Assembly: GCA_024743355.1 (NCBI GenBank)
Contig: JANSWS010000001.1
Coordinates: forward strand, 1 to 64,000
DNA from: a bacterium
Lineage (GTDB): Bacteria; Planctomycetota; Planctomycetia; Pirellulales; Pirellulaceae
DNA: 64,000 bases
Direction: 5' to 3'
The notes beneath the pieces were generated by a model. That model was given only the letters and a program-made list of their open reading frames with translations. It made no database searches and was not told the DNA's origin. Positions 36,425 to 46,343 of this stretch are shown here, one piece after another (position 1 is the stretch's first letter; each line of letters begins with the position of its first letter). Position numbers and translations under genes: made by a program.

Positions 36425-39400
36425 TCACTTGCCTGACAAAGCCACGACATGCACCGGGAAACTCGGCCACTCGGCAACCACGTCTTGCATCCTCAAGGAG
36501 TTTTTCTTGGCTCTGTCAAGTCTCTCGATCCATTCTCGATCGGCTGTCATCATGCTGTCGATTTGCAGCGTACGCTTGACAGCTAAGTCTCTTCCCTTTT
36601 GGTACTTCCGTGCCAACAAAGCCTTCCCTCCCGGCTTCAAGCTGTAGGCTTCCAGAGTGAACTTGAGATCGCCTTCGCTGGAATAAGCGGCCCACCCCCT
36701 ACCCTCGTCAGCAAACTGCCGATCCTCCGCCGAAAGCTCACTGTAAGGCACCCGAATGGTCTGATTGGCTGAGTTCGCCAGAACCACAAACTTCGTTGCC
36801 GAATACTCAAAAACGCCTGCGAACTCGGCCCAGGTTTTGTGCACTTTGCCCCCGTGATCCCATGTCCACACACGCCAACCCTCGCGTCTCTTCGATTCAA
36901 TGAACTTTTGATTCGCGCTGATCCGATTCTGCAACTCTTCTGCCGAACCAAAAATCGATTCCTCGGCGGCTGGCCCATAGGTCTTCAGCTCCAGCCCCAA
37001 CTGCACCAGCATTGGCACCTTGAGAGTCGCCGACACGAAACCGAAGGGGACTTCGGCACTGCGAAAGAACTCGTAGGGCACCGGTGATCCAGCGGGTTGC
37101 TCCCAGACTTCGCCTTCAATCTCGCCAAAACTCTTGAAAGAACGCGACTCGATGCGTGGCTTGCGTTCTCGTCCGGTGAGCAAACCCGCAATGCTGGATC
37201 GCAACTTGGCAAAGTCCGATCGGGGTCGCAATTCCGCGGCGAACAGCAGCGACATCGCATCGACCACCCCAATCCGGTCAAAGGCGTCGGGGGTTTGACG
37301 CTGGATGCGTGCGTCAAACAAGCTGCTCAAATCACTGTTGGCGGGAATAGGATACACATTACCCCGATCTCCATAGGCAATCCAACCTTCCATGAGTTTG
37401 ATCTCCTGCCGCCCTTCGTAGGCAGCCGTATCAATTGCCAGGCGTGCCCATTCCGAGTGATCGCCGCTGGCTGCTGTTGTGGAAACCGTTTGCATTTCCA
37501 GCCAGCTGACAGACCGTCCGCGGATCTCTGAATCGCCGAACATGGTCAGACGAATACTGAGATTCTCGCTGTCGCCTCGTCGCGAAATCGTCCCATGGTA
37601 TTCCACCGTTGCTGGCTCTGGTGGCAGCACCGCCAAGTCAAAAGGCTTACCGGAAAGCTCCGTTTGAGGAATAGGCTCCAGTTCTTTCTGTAAATCTGCG
37701 GGACTGAGTACTAAATCGGGCAAATGCGAAATACGGGTCCAATCGCGATCATAGCGACCTTGCTGCTCATGCGATTGGTTTTTCAACATGCAGGTCACCT
37801 TGATGGTCGGGAGTTCCACGCCCAACTCCACGAATCCAAATACTCCGTCATCGCGTCGGGCTATCGAATACCCCAAACCTCCCGCGCTCTGCCCCCTTTT
37901 ACCGGAACTCACGACATAGCAAGAAACGGGACCCGTACCATCGTCGATATCGGCCAACCAGGCATTGCGACTTCCAGGCTTGGCCAATTCACCTCGCAAC
38001 TTGCGCACCCCCTCGTCGGCCGCGGAAAAATGGTCTGCTCCAAAAAAGAGCGCCAGAGCATCGTGTACCGACAGACGCTGTTCTGGGATTTGCAATCCAT
38101 CAATGCTCGCGACAACGTCACGGTCGGACTCAAATGGCAGAACTAAACTCTCTCCAACCTTCAGTTCGGTACCTCGTATGTTGCTGTCTCTTACGATGGC
38201 GCCTGAATACTCAATGAAGCCTTCAAATACATGCAAGACGGGATCTCGCTCCCACTGATCACGATCGAAACGCAGGAAAGCTGTCTCGGCATATCCATTC
38301 GGATTACCCAAATCCATGACCTTGGCCTTCAGCCACCAATTCGGCTCTGCGGTGGATGATGTGGAATGGTCACACAGCACCTTCAACGTCAGGTCATAGA
38401 CGACTTTGCGGTTCGGCTCCCAACCCTGCCGCCAGAAAGTTCCGTAGTAGCGGGCGAATGCACCTGCTCGCGTTGGAATGGAAGGAAACTGAAAGCGATT
38501 GACCAGCGTGGCTCGCAGATTCAATTGCGTCGGCGTAGTGCCAACCACGCGGAAGACCTCTCCCTGCTCAACAAACGCCACGGGTGCGTCGAAGTGGATC
38601 CGGTATTCACCCGGTGGCAACTCCACCTGTCCAGCGGCCAAAAAATAGGCTGATTGGTCTTCGACGCTTTCTACCCGCACTCTGCCTTCATCCAGCAACT
38701 GCTTGACGACATCTCCCACGGGCGACACCTCAAGCAACGACACCGGAACAGCCGGTTCACTTTCGAACTCCGGGGCAAGCAACTCCTCTTCCTCCGCAGC
38801 TTCCCCAGGCGGACCGGAAGGCACTTCCAGGAATGCATTCCCGTCCGGTTGAGGACGCGGAACTTCATGCGTCCAATTGTCCGCCACAATCCACCACAGC
38901 AAGAGAAAGGCGGAAACGATACCCACAAACCAGCCCGCATGCTCCATCACACTCCGCCGGGGGTAACGAACTAAAGGGCCTGCCTGTGCGGCCGCACTCA
39001 TCGCAGGAGGTATTGCCGTCAAGCTCTGTGGTATAGACACGGCGGATTGGACCGGTGGTACTGAAGACGTCCGCCCCATGCGATTACCCCATCGGTAATA
39101 TTCGGCCACCAGCGAAACCAGATCGGCCTGGGCAACAATCTCCGCGAGCCTGCCCTCTACAACCTGCATGGTCTGAGGCCTTTCAGCTGGGTCAAAGGCA
39201 ATCATGCTTTGCACCAACTGATTTAACTCCTTCGGCGCGTCAGGTCTCAAGCTCGAAATATCGCGCACCATCAGCGGACCACCCGGAAATTCGAACGGAC
39301 GAAACCCTGTGAGCATCTCGCACAGGGTTATCCCCAGACTATAGACATCCATGGTGGGGGCGATTGCCGTATTGCCCGCCAGCAACTCTGGCGGCATGTA

Positions 39401-40255
39401 CGCGACAGTTCCAACCGCCTGCCCAGCAGTGGAGATCGAAGCGTCCGCCGTTGGCAAATCGAATAGTTGCGCCAAGCCAAGATCCAACAGTTTGACGTTG
39501 CCGTCCGGCGTAATCATCAAATTGGAGGGCTTAATGTCCCGGTGAATCACTTTCTCTCCGTGGGCAAAGCCCAGTGCGGCAGCGGTCAGACTTGCGATAC
39601 CGCAGACTTCGGGAATGGGCAGCGGACCTAGCCTGCGCAGAAGCTGGCCCAAATCGACTCCGGGCACAAATTCCATTACGAAGTACTGCAGTCCCTCCAA
39701 CTCACCAGCATCCAAAGCACGCACGATTTGCGGGTGATCCAGTCTTGCCAACAGCCGCATTTCACGCGCAAAGCGTGAATTGGCCTCGTCTGACTCCAAC
39801 CGATCGGACTTGATGATCTTCAGCGCCACCATGCGATTCAGCCGTCCGTGCCAAGCGCGATAGACCGTCCCCATTCCTCCTTGCCCAATGCAGTCGAGAA
39901 TTCGGTAATCGCGGATCGTTTCCATTGGGTACTCTGCCTTCGAATGCGCGGCGTCGGATTCTCCTGCGGAAAATGCAGCCGGCCTCCCTACCGTTGCACG
40001 GCTATCGAGATCCACTGCCGTGCGTTGCCGCTGGGATGTGCGCCCAGCATGCATTTCTTGTCGATCCTGCGCTAAGGCAACGGCGTGCGCGATGGCTTGA
40101 AGCGTGGAGTCCGGTGCTTCCGCCAACCGCTCCACCCTGGCTTGACAATCCCGGCAAGAGCTCAGGTGTTCTTCGATTGTTGCCACATCCGTGTCAGAGG
40201 ATTCGCCGCGCACATAGCTCCGCAACGCGCGAGGATCGATGCAACCGCTGGCCAT
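36425..40255 (-). CDS. Giant Ser/Thr kinase with zinc-finger N-terminus, membrane segment and SHD1-like domain
   Basis: 1276 residues. Order: an anti-sigma-type zinc finger (HLSSCRDCQARVERL, about 30-46), a variable linker, a Hanks kinase domain (about 105-370; Lys in VALKIIKS, HRDIKPSNLM, DLG in place of DFG in LLDLGLAQL, PPE for APE in MPPELL), a membrane helix near 430-450 (AGWFVGIVSAFLLLWWIV), and a long extracytoplasmic part of about 800 residues. Near the C-terminus WRVWTWDHGG and the following FVVLANSANQTIRVPYSEL fit the SHD1 domain common in Planctomycetes. The frame extends to a TTG at 40285; the ATG at 40255 is preferred. Convergent with the ECF sigma gene, its probable regulated partner. 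Confidence 0.85.
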   Translation of the reverse strand: MASGCIDPRALRSYVRGESSDTDVATIEEHLSSCRDCQARVERLAEAPDSTLQAIAHAVALAQDRQEMHAGRTSQRQRTAVDLDSRATVGRPAAFSAGESDAAHSKAEYPMETIRDYRILDCIGQGGMGTVYRAWHGRLNRMVALKIIKSDRLESDEANSRFAREMRLLARLDHPQIVRALDAGELEGLQYFVMEFVPGVDLGQLLRRLGPLPIPEVCGIASLTAAALGFAHGEKVIHRDIKPSNLMITPDGNVKLLDLGLAQLFDLPTADASISTAGQAVGTVAYMPPELLAGNTAIAPTMDVYSLGITLCEMLTGFRPFEFPGGPLMVRDISSLRPDAPKELNQLVQSMIAFDPAERPQTMQVVEGRLAEIVAQADLVSLVAEYYRWGNRMGRTSSVPPVQSAVSIPQSLTAIPPAMSAAAQAGPLVRYPRRSVMEHAGWFVGIVSAFLLLWWIVADNWTHEVPRPQPDGNAFLEVPSGPPGEAAEEEELLAPEFESEPAVPVSLLEVSPVGDVVKQLLDEGRVRVESVEDQSAYFLAAGQVELPPGEYRIHFDAPVAFVEQGEVFRVVGTTPTQLNLRATLVNRFQFPSIPTRAGAFARYYGTFWRQGWEPNRKVVYDLTLKVLCDHSTSSTAEPNWWLKAKVMDLGNPNGYAETAFLRFDRDQWERDPVLHVFEGFIEYSGAIVRDSNIRGTELKVGESLVLPFESDRDVVASIDGLQIPEQRLSVHDALALFFGADHFSAADEGVRKLRGELAKPGSRNAWLADIDDGTGPVSCYVVSSGKRGQSAGGLGYSIARRDDGVFGFVELGVELPTIKVTCMLKNQSHEQQGRYDRDWTRISHLPDLVLSPADLQKELEPIPQTELSGKPFDLAVLPPEPATVEYHGTISRRGDSENLSIRLTMFGDSEIRGRSVSWLEMQTVSTTAASGDHSEWARLAIDTAAYEGRQEIKLMEGWIAYGDRGNVYPIPANSDLSSLFDARIQRQTPDAFDRIGVVDAMSLLFAAELRPRSDFAKLRSSIAGLLTGRERKPRIESRSFKSFGEIEGEVWEQPAGSPVPYEFFRSAEVPFGFVSATLKVPMLVQLGLELKTYGPAAEESIFGSAEELQNRISANQKFIESKRREGWRVWTWDHGGKVHKTWAEFAGVFEYSATKFVVLANSANQTIRVPYSELSAEDRQFADEGRGWAAYSSEGDLKFTLEAYSLKPGGKALLARKYQKGRDLAVKRTLQIDSMMTADREWIERLDRAKKNSLRMQDVVAEWPSFPVHVVALSGK

Positions 40256-40569
40256 GTCACTCAGCACAGAAAAAAGAAAAGACAATTCGGGCAGCTTTCA
40301 GCCCTACCCCAAAGAGAGCCATTATGAGGGTATACGTTGCGCGAGTTCTCGAGAAAATCGAAAATTTCAGGTAAGCGCGATGGCAAGCGAGGGCAATTTC
40401 CATGCGCCGACAACCTAACTTCACATAGCTGAACAGCTCTACAGAGGGGCTAATAGCCCACTGACAATTCGGCTTACCGACTCGACAGCCAACGGCGAAT
40501 AACGGACGTTGTGCCATCGATCTCTGGAAATGCCACGCCGAAAACAGCCCGATCGTGAGACCGGTTTTT
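40256..40569. other. Non-coding gap, 314 bp
   Basis: Between the giant kinase and the cyclase-family gene, both on the minus strand. No repeat or terminator was recognised; it presumably holds the kinase promoter. Confidence 0.3.
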
Positions 40570-41418
40570 CTAGCGATGTTGCAGCTCAGGAACGAAGGCA
40601 ATGATTCGCAAGGGTGCTCCGCTTCCACCTGCGATCTTCATCGGCAGAGCGACAACTTCCGCTCCGATTTCCGGCAGCAATTCCATGTCAGCCACATTCT
40701 CAAAGGCCGGGATGCCGTGCTCAAACAAGGCCACGTGACTCCCAAAACTCTTGGACTGTCCGTAATCGATGCTGGCGGTATCGATGCCGATAGCCTTGAT
40801 GCTTCGATGTTCGACAATCCACTTCGCAGCATCCGCTGCCAGCCCCGGGAAGTGCAATTGGCGGACTCCCTCGGCTCCCCGCGCATCGGTGCCCAGGTAC
40901 GATTTGCGATTCGGCCAATACTTGGCATACCCGGTGCGAATTAACACGATCTTATCCACCAGGGTTTCCCCATGCCTCTCTTCCCAACCCCGCAAATCGG
41001 CCACTCCCACCTGATAGTCGGCGTCTCGGATGCAGGCTTCGCTTACGTCGATCACGGCAAGCGGTCCCGTGAGTCTTGATAGCGGTATTTGCTCCACCGT
41101 CTGTCCGTGCTCATAGAAATGGATCGGAGCATCCAGATGCGTACCGCCGTGCTCCGCCGCGGCAAAAACATTGGCCGCATAAAAGTACCCGCGGTCGGTG
41201 TAACCCAATTCCCGAACTTTGAGGTCGAAACCGTTTTCGGTTGGCCAATAGACCGTCTGCTTATCGAAGGGATGGGTCAAATCAATCGCCGTCATAGCCC
41301 GGCCTTGGCGATTTTCGACAACCGAGTCCGCTACCCCATCTTGCGCCCACCCACTGACTGGGTAACAAAAGAGACTGATCGCTAAAAACAGACGTTGAGC
41401 TAGATCACTTTTGATCAT
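40570..41418 (-). CDS. Exported cyclase-family (kynurenine-formamidase-like) hydrolase
   Basis: 282 residues with a signal peptide (LFLAISLFCYPVSGWA) and a very good ribosome site (GGAGGG). The metal-binding motif AAEHGGTHLDAPIHF is that of the putative cyclase/kynurenine formamidase family; other family marks are TAIDLTHPFDKQTVYWP, VLIRTGYAKYW, and GIDTASIDYGQSKSF. The enzymes hydrolyse amide or ester bonds with bound zinc or manganese; being exported, this one is unlikely to act on tryptophan metabolism in the cytoplasm. Substrate unknown. Confidence 0.88.
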   Translation of the reverse strand: MIKSDLAQRLFLAISLFCYPVSGWAQDGVADSVVENRQGRAMTAIDLTHPFDKQTVYWPTENGFDLKVRELGYTDRGYFYAANVFAAAEHGGTHLDAPIHFYEHGQTVEQIPLSRLTGPLAVIDVSEACIRDADYQVGVADLRGWEERHGETLVDKIVLIRTGYAKYWPNRKSYLGTDARGAEGVRQLHFPGLAADAAKWIVEHRSIKAIGIDTASIDYGQSKSFGSHVALFEHGIPAFENVADMELLPEIGAEVVALPMKIAGGSGAPLRIIAFVPELQHR

Positions 41419-41945
41419 GCGTTAACCCTCCATCGTGTAATGGACTCCCGCTGCGCGACGCGCTGAACGGGTGCGGTTGCCGCCTCGCGCATATCCACCA
41501 TTGCCAAAATTTCGGTAGCACGTTCAGGAGCAAGCTAGTTCAGAAGCATAGTCCGGAAGCACAGTTCGGCGGCAGCCTGCAGTTATTCATGCCACACGGC
41601 TCGCACTCGTTGTACCACACAAGTCGACGGGAAAAAAATACCTTGCAAAGCTAGCGTCTGCGAGTTACTCCATAGACAGCTTGTCAGCAGGCTACTTGAT
41701 GGAACAGGAGAAAACCAAGAAAACAGAGCGGTTTGCTCTGTTAACTCTGTTCTCTTATGTTCCAACCGATTGAAGCGACGTATCAACACCGTGTGCCCAC
41801 CGCAATCCAATGCAGCGGAAAACGAAAGTCCAGCCGATGCACTCTGGATCAAGACAACGACCGGCTCGCAGGAGAGCAGATCTATGCGTGGCCCGTTGCC
41901 GCTTGAGAAGCGAGCGAGCTGAGCCACACGGGTCAGCCGCGGATG
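41419..41945. other. Non-coding gap, 527 bp, holding dispersed repeat copy B
   Basis: Except for the repeat (41608-41775), nothing is recognised. An apparent 114-codon frame on the minus strand is created by the repeat and is not a gene. Confidence 0.5.
41608..41775 (+). repeat. Dispersed repeat, copy B
   Basis: Same element as at 664-826, same strand. The internal stem here is AACAGAG (41722-41728) with CTCTGTT (41736-41742) around loop cggtttg: pairs differ from copy A but remain complementary. A second CTCTGT follows at once. Confidence 0.8.
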
Positions 41946-42365
41946 TCAACTGAGATGCGAGGAAATCCAAGTTTCGAGCTCTTGCCAGTCGACCGGAGGC
42001 AACTTTGAGAGGTCGGGCCGTAACTTTACTGCATCGTGAATATACACGTGATGGATATCTTTTTGGCCCTTATCCGTGTTCCAATGCACCAGTACGCGGA
42101 CGCACATCGGCAGCGAACCGGCCACCGAAATCTCGTATCCGCATAACAGCGGAACTTCAATCCACCCCAATTGTCGAGCCGCCAAAGCTGGAAACTCGGC
42201 GTCCAGGTCCTTGGTGACCGTGAATAGCACGCTGGCGACATCTGCGGATTCAATTCCATTGCGACGAATCATCAAAGCCAACATCTGCCGCGTGGCCTGA
42301 AGGATTGCGTCTCTGGAGTTCTCCGTAACGGTCGTCGCTCCGCGGATGCCCCGGCAACAAGTCAT
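41946..42365 (-). CDS. aroH: Chorismate mutase, AroH type
   Basis: Rearranges chorismate to prephenate for phenylalanine and tyrosine. 139 residues from the ATG at 42365, with GAGG five bases upstream; the frame extends two codons to a GTG. It is the trimeric alpha/beta AroH type: RGIRGATTVTENSRDAIL (substrate Arg), SVLFTVTKDLDAEFPALAAR, PLLCGYEISVAGSLPMCVRVL and the His/Tyr pair in HHVYIHDAVKLRPDL. Length fits the Bacillus enzyme (127). Confidence 0.93.
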   Translation of the reverse strand: MTCCRGIRGATTVTENSRDAILQATRQMLALMIRRNGIESADVASVLFTVTKDLDAEFPALAARQLGWIEVPLLCGYEISVAGSLPMCVRVLVHWNTDKGQKDIHHVYIHDAVKLRPDLSKLPPVDWQELETWISSHLS

Positions 42366-42511
42366 GTACACCTCGCTGATTCAGCCAAAAATTTCTGAGC
42401 CATCACCCGCTAGCACAATTCCCGCCCTTGAACACCGTCCAGAACCCTCTTAGGACTTTCAACAGACGGGCAGGGGTGCCTCGCGCCTGGCGTCGTCTAC
42501 GTTACCATATG

Positions 42512-42525
42512 GACATAATTATGTC
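42512..42525. promoter_or_regulatory. 14-bp perfect palindrome, possible operator
   Basis: GACATAATTATGTC is a perfect palindrome lying about 95 bp upstream of the NtrC-type regulator start (42618) and in the divergent gap with aroH. It could bind a dimeric regulator, perhaps that protein itself. No experimental basis. Confidence 0.35.
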
Positions 42526-42617
42526 AGCCATCCGAGCAAGACCGGAGGCGCACTTCCTGCGGTTGGGGCTTCCAAAGCCTGCCCCTGTGCATAGCCACCA
42601 CTGTATTGCAGCTCAAC

Positions 42618-44120
42618 ATGACCGATAGTCCCGCGACCACCATCAGCGATTCCACGACCTCGGAATCCGGCATCGACCCTAAAGAGTACTCCATTCTGAT
42701 CGTGGATAACGATCGCGCGCATGCCCGAGCCATGACGGAGAGCCTGGAACGGGTCGGTTACCGATGCTCCGTGGCAACCAGCGGACCCGAGGGCATTCAG
42801 CAAATCGAAAAGAATATGTTTCACGTCGTGGTGACCGATCTGGTTATGAACGAGGTGGACGGAATGCAGATTTTGCAGAAGGCGAAGGCCTCTTTGCCAG
42901 ACTGCGAGGTGGTAATGGTCACAGGACACGCCACCGTTCCCAAGGCAGTCGAGGCCATGCAGGAGGGTGCCTTCAATTTCCTGGAGAAGCCCATTACTCC
43001 GGGCCGCTTGCGAGTCGTCACCGGCAAGGCCATTGAAGCTGTTGACCTCAAGCGTACCAATACTGAATTGCGGGCCAGGCTGGATGAAAAGTTCGGCTTC
43101 GAGGGCATTATCTTCGCCAGTCCGAAGATGCAGGATGTTATCGATCGGGTAAAGCGAATCGCACCCACCGACGCTACCGTCTTAATCACTGGGGAAAGTG
43201 GGACTGGCAAGGAGATGATTGCTCAAGCGATCCATCAGAACAGCCCCCGAAAAAGTAAACGCATGAAGGCACTTAATACGCGTGCCGTATCCGAGACGCT
43301 GGTTGAGAGTGAACTCTTCGGACACGTCAAGGGAGCCTTCACGGACGCCGCCAGCGATCGCATGGGGGCTTTCGAATACGCCGACGGCGGAACGCTTTTC
43401 TTGGATGAAGTCGGTGATATGCCGATGAGCACCCAAATCAAACTACTCCGCGTTCTCGAAGACCATCGCATTACCCGGGTTGGCGACAACAAATCGATCA
43501 AGGTAAATGTTCGTCTGCTAAGCGCTACGAATCGGCCGCTGGAAGACATGGTCGAGCAGGGCACGTTCCGAAACGACCTCTACTATCGGCTCAACATTGT
43601 CACCATCCACCTGCCACCCTTGCGCGAGCGTACTGAGGATATCGTCCCGTTGATGGACCACTTCCGCAAAATATTTGTAAAGCGTCACGCCAAGGCAAAC
43701 TGCAGCTTCGCCCCTGCGGTAACCCGCCGGTTCTATGGTTACGACTGGCCGGGAAACATTCGTCAGCTAAGAAATTTCGTTGAAACGATGGTTGTCCTGG
43801 ACACCGATGGAGTGCTTGATCTGAATGATCTGCCGCCCGAACTCGCTACGCCCGAGGATATGCGGCCCGCTGAATCCCCAGGTAGCAGCACTTCCACCGC
43901 GCTCCCCAATGTGGGCGACTCGAATTTGATCGGCCGCAGTATGGCGGACATTGAGCGCTGGGCAATTGAAGAGACATTGAAAATGACTGCCGGCAACCGT
44001 GAGGAAGCCGCCAAGATTTTAAGCATCGGCGCCCGCACGCTTTACCGCAAACTGGATAAGTATCGACAGGAAGATGAAGAACAATCGGGTGATGTCGAGC
44101 AAGAGCAAGCGGAAGACTAG
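42618..44120 (+). CDS. NtrC-family sigma-54-dependent response regulator
   Basis: 500 residues. Receiver (about 25-140: SILIVDNDRAHARAM, phospho-Asp in VVTDLVMNEVDGM, Lys in FLEKPITP), AAA+ domain (about 165-400: Walker A GESGTGKE, sigma-54 loop GAFTDA, Walker B GGTLFLDEVGDM, sensor TNRPLEDM), and C-terminal Fis-type helix-turn-helix (ETLKMTAGNREEAAKILSI, then TLYRKLDKY). The usual GAFTGA loop reads GAFTDA here, a single substitution at the glycine after the key Thr. The start ATG has a weak ribosome site. No partner histidine kinase is adjacent. Confidence 0.93.
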   Translation: MTDSPATTISDSTTSESGIDPKEYSILIVDNDRAHARAMTESLERVGYRCSVATSGPEGIQQIEKNMFHVVVTDLVMNEVDGMQILQKAKASLPDCEVVMVTGHATVPKAVEAMQEGAFNFLEKPITPGRLRVVTGKAIEAVDLKRTNTELRARLDEKFGFEGIIFASPKMQDVIDRVKRIAPTDATVLITGESGTGKEMIAQAIHQNSPRKSKRMKALNTRAVSETLVESELFGHVKGAFTDAASDRMGAFEYADGGTLFLDEVGDMPMSTQIKLLRVLEDHRITRVGDNKSIKVNVRLLSATNRPLEDMVEQGTFRNDLYYRLNIVTIHLPPLRERTEDIVPLMDHFRKIFVKRHAKANCSFAPAVTRRFYGYDWPGNIRQLRNFVETMVVLDTDGVLDLNDLPPELATPEDMRPAESPGSSTSTALPNVGDSNLIGRSMADIERWAIEETLKMTAGNREEAAKILSIGARTLYRKLDKYRQEDEEQSGDVEQEQAED

Positions 44121-44193
44121 GGCAGGGATCTTGCAGCCAACCTTGCCTCTCAAGCCCATTGAAATCGCGTGAAACCAGGAACGGACTCGATCC

Positions 44194-46188
44194 ATGCCCA
44201 TTATTCGTCAACTCTCACCCAGTTTGGTCAATAAGATTGCGGCCGGCGAAGTCATCGAAAGACCAGCCAGCGTCGTCAAGGAACTGCTCGAGAATAGCGT
44301 CGATGCAGGAGCAACTCATATCGACTTGGCGATCGAAGGCGGCGGCATCGAACAGATTCGCATCAGTGATAACGGCTGCGGCATCTCAGCCGATCAAATC
44401 CCCCTGGCACTGGCCAGTCACGCTACCAGTAAGCTCGTCGATGCCGACGATCTGTTCGACGTACACACACTTGGCTTTCGCGGCGAGGCTCTGGCATCCA
44501 TTGCGGAGGTGAGCCACTTGACGCTCCGCTCGCGTACCGCCGACTCCGACTCAGGCGCCGAAGTCACAGTTCGCGGCGGGCAAGCTTCCGAAGCACAACC
44601 GGCCGGGTGCCCAGTGGGTACCACCATTGAAGTCCGACAATTGTTCTTCAATACTCCCGTCCGCAAGAAATTTCTCCGCACACCGCAGACCGAGGCCGGG
44701 CACATCACCGAGGCTTTCACCCGAATTGCACTGGCCTTCCCGCACATTCGCATGCGGATGACCAGCGGGGAAAGAGTGCAATTTGATCTGCCCGAAACCG
44801 ATTCATGGAAAGAAAGGGTCCGCGCTTTTTTCGGTGATGAAACGGCCGATTCCTTGATCGCTGTAAGCAGCCAGCAGGACGAAGCGATCGTTTCGGGCTA
44901 CGTGGCGAATCCTTCTGTCAGCCGCAGCAACAATCGCATGCAGTATCTTTTCCTGAATGGCCGCTTTATCCGCGACCGTTCCTTGCAACACGCCTTGGGA
45001 GAAGCCTATCGCGGACTGCTCATGGTCGGGCGATTTCCGATTTGCTTCTTGCGGCTGGACCTGCCCCCGGCCATGGTCGACGTCAATGTACATCCCACCA
45101 AGATGGAAGTCCGCTTCCAGGAATCAGGCAAGCTTTACAGCCAACTACTGCGCACGTTACGACACGAATTCTTGACTCGGGATTTGACAGCACGCCCTAG
45201 ACATGTGCCTGGTCCAGCACCCGCAAGCTGGCGAAACGCGAATGATTCGGCGGTAACTGCCGACGATTCCGTGGCTGCCAAGGCAACGCATCTGGCTGCG
45301 AACTCGGACGACCAACGGTGGCAACGCCACGCCGATCAAATGACCAGGGTGGCTCCTAAACTCGACCTGCAAGACAACATTCCCGCCTTCCGGCCTTTCC
45401 CCAGCCGTTCGAGGGCGGAAGACCTACAGTTCCGTCCGAATCCGACAGCGGCTCCCCGAAGCGAACTGCATCGGCATGACGATGATTTTGGAGGGGAAAG
45501 TCGCCAGGAGAATCCAGGCGTTGTCCATCGCTCCGATTCCGGCCACACTGCCGACCAGCCTATCGATGCCCCCCAGGCGTCTGACGGCAACTCGCAAGAA
45601 TCCTATCGTGCGCCAAGCAGCCATTTGGGATTTCAAGTTCACAATCGCTACCTGGTGACGCAGGATGAAACAGGCATGGTTGTGGTCGACCAGCATGCAC
45701 TCCACGAAAGAATCCTATACGAGCAGTTGCGTGAGAAGAGCTCCGCCAAAGCCGTCGAAAGCCAACGCTTGCTGGTGCCGGAACCGATCGATCTCATGCC
45801 GGCCGAGGCGGCCGCTGCTTTGGATCACAAAGAACTGCTGGCGCAGATCGGAATTCAGATCGAGCCCTTTGGCGGTGATACTGTACTCATGACCGGCTAC
45901 CCGGCCATGCTGGCGAAAATGCGCCCCGCCGAAGTGCTGCGGCAAGTACTCGAGCCCCTCATGTCAGGCGGTCGGGAACCTAGTGCTCGCGATATGCTCG
46001 ACGAATTGCTGCACATGATGGCCTGTAAAGCTGCCGTCAAGGCCGGCGATCGCTTGGCACCCGAGGAAATCACGGCCCTGCTTGAGCAAAGAAATCACTA
46101 CCAGGATACACATCACTGCCCGCACGGACGACCGACGGCACTTTTCTTCAGCCGCGAGCAATTGGACAAAATGTTTGGTAGAACTTGA
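44194..46188 (+). CDS. mutL: DNA mismatch repair protein MutL with endonuclease motif
   Basis: 664 residues. N-terminal GHKL ATPase: VNKIAAGEVIERPASVVKEL, ISDNGCGI, TLGFRGEALASI, FNTPVRKKF, and VDVNVHPTKMEVRF. The C-terminal half has the metal motif DQHALHERILYE (about 499-510), plus ACKAAVKAGDRL and CPHGRPT near the end, so it is the nicking type of MutL found in bacteria without MutH. The middle (about 340-470) is a variable linker. It starts 73 bp after the regulator gene; the shared direction may mean cotranscription. Confidence 0.96.
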   Translation: MPIIRQLSPSLVNKIAAGEVIERPASVVKELLENSVDAGATHIDLAIEGGGIEQIRISDNGCGISADQIPLALASHATSKLVDADDLFDVHTLGFRGEALASIAEVSHLTLRSRTADSDSGAEVTVRGGQASEAQPAGCPVGTTIEVRQLFFNTPVRKKFLRTPQTEAGHITEAFTRIALAFPHIRMRMTSGERVQFDLPETDSWKERVRAFFGDETADSLIAVSSQQDEAIVSGYVANPSVSRSNNRMQYLFLNGRFIRDRSLQHALGEAYRGLLMVGRFPICFLRLDLPPAMVDVNVHPTKMEVRFQESGKLYSQLLRTLRHEFLTRDLTARPRHVPGPAPASWRNANDSAVTADDSVAAKATHLAANSDDQRWQRHADQMTRVAPKLDLQDNIPAFRPFPSRSRAEDLQFRPNPTAAPRSELHRHDDDFGGESRQENPGVVHRSDSGHTADQPIDAPQASDGNSQESYRAPSSHLGFQVHNRYLVTQDETGMVVVDQHALHERILYEQLREKSSAKAVESQRLLVPEPIDLMPAEAAAALDHKELLAQIGIQIEPFGGDTVLMTGYPAMLAKMRPAEVLRQVLEPLMSGGREPSARDMLDELLHMMACKAAVKAGDRLAPEEITALLEQRNHYQDTHHCPHGRPTALFFSREQLDKMFGRT

Positions 46189-46343
46189 GGCGAAAGCTCC
46201 CCGGGGCCGTGGCGGATGCTTGCGAACATGGCCCTCAGGCAGACAATTGAAGGCAATCTGTCCTGGGAGCTCCGTCCGGCCTTCGGCCGCGATCAATTTG
46301 CCGCGGATTCAATATCAAACCGCCCAACCTATCTGGACCTGTC

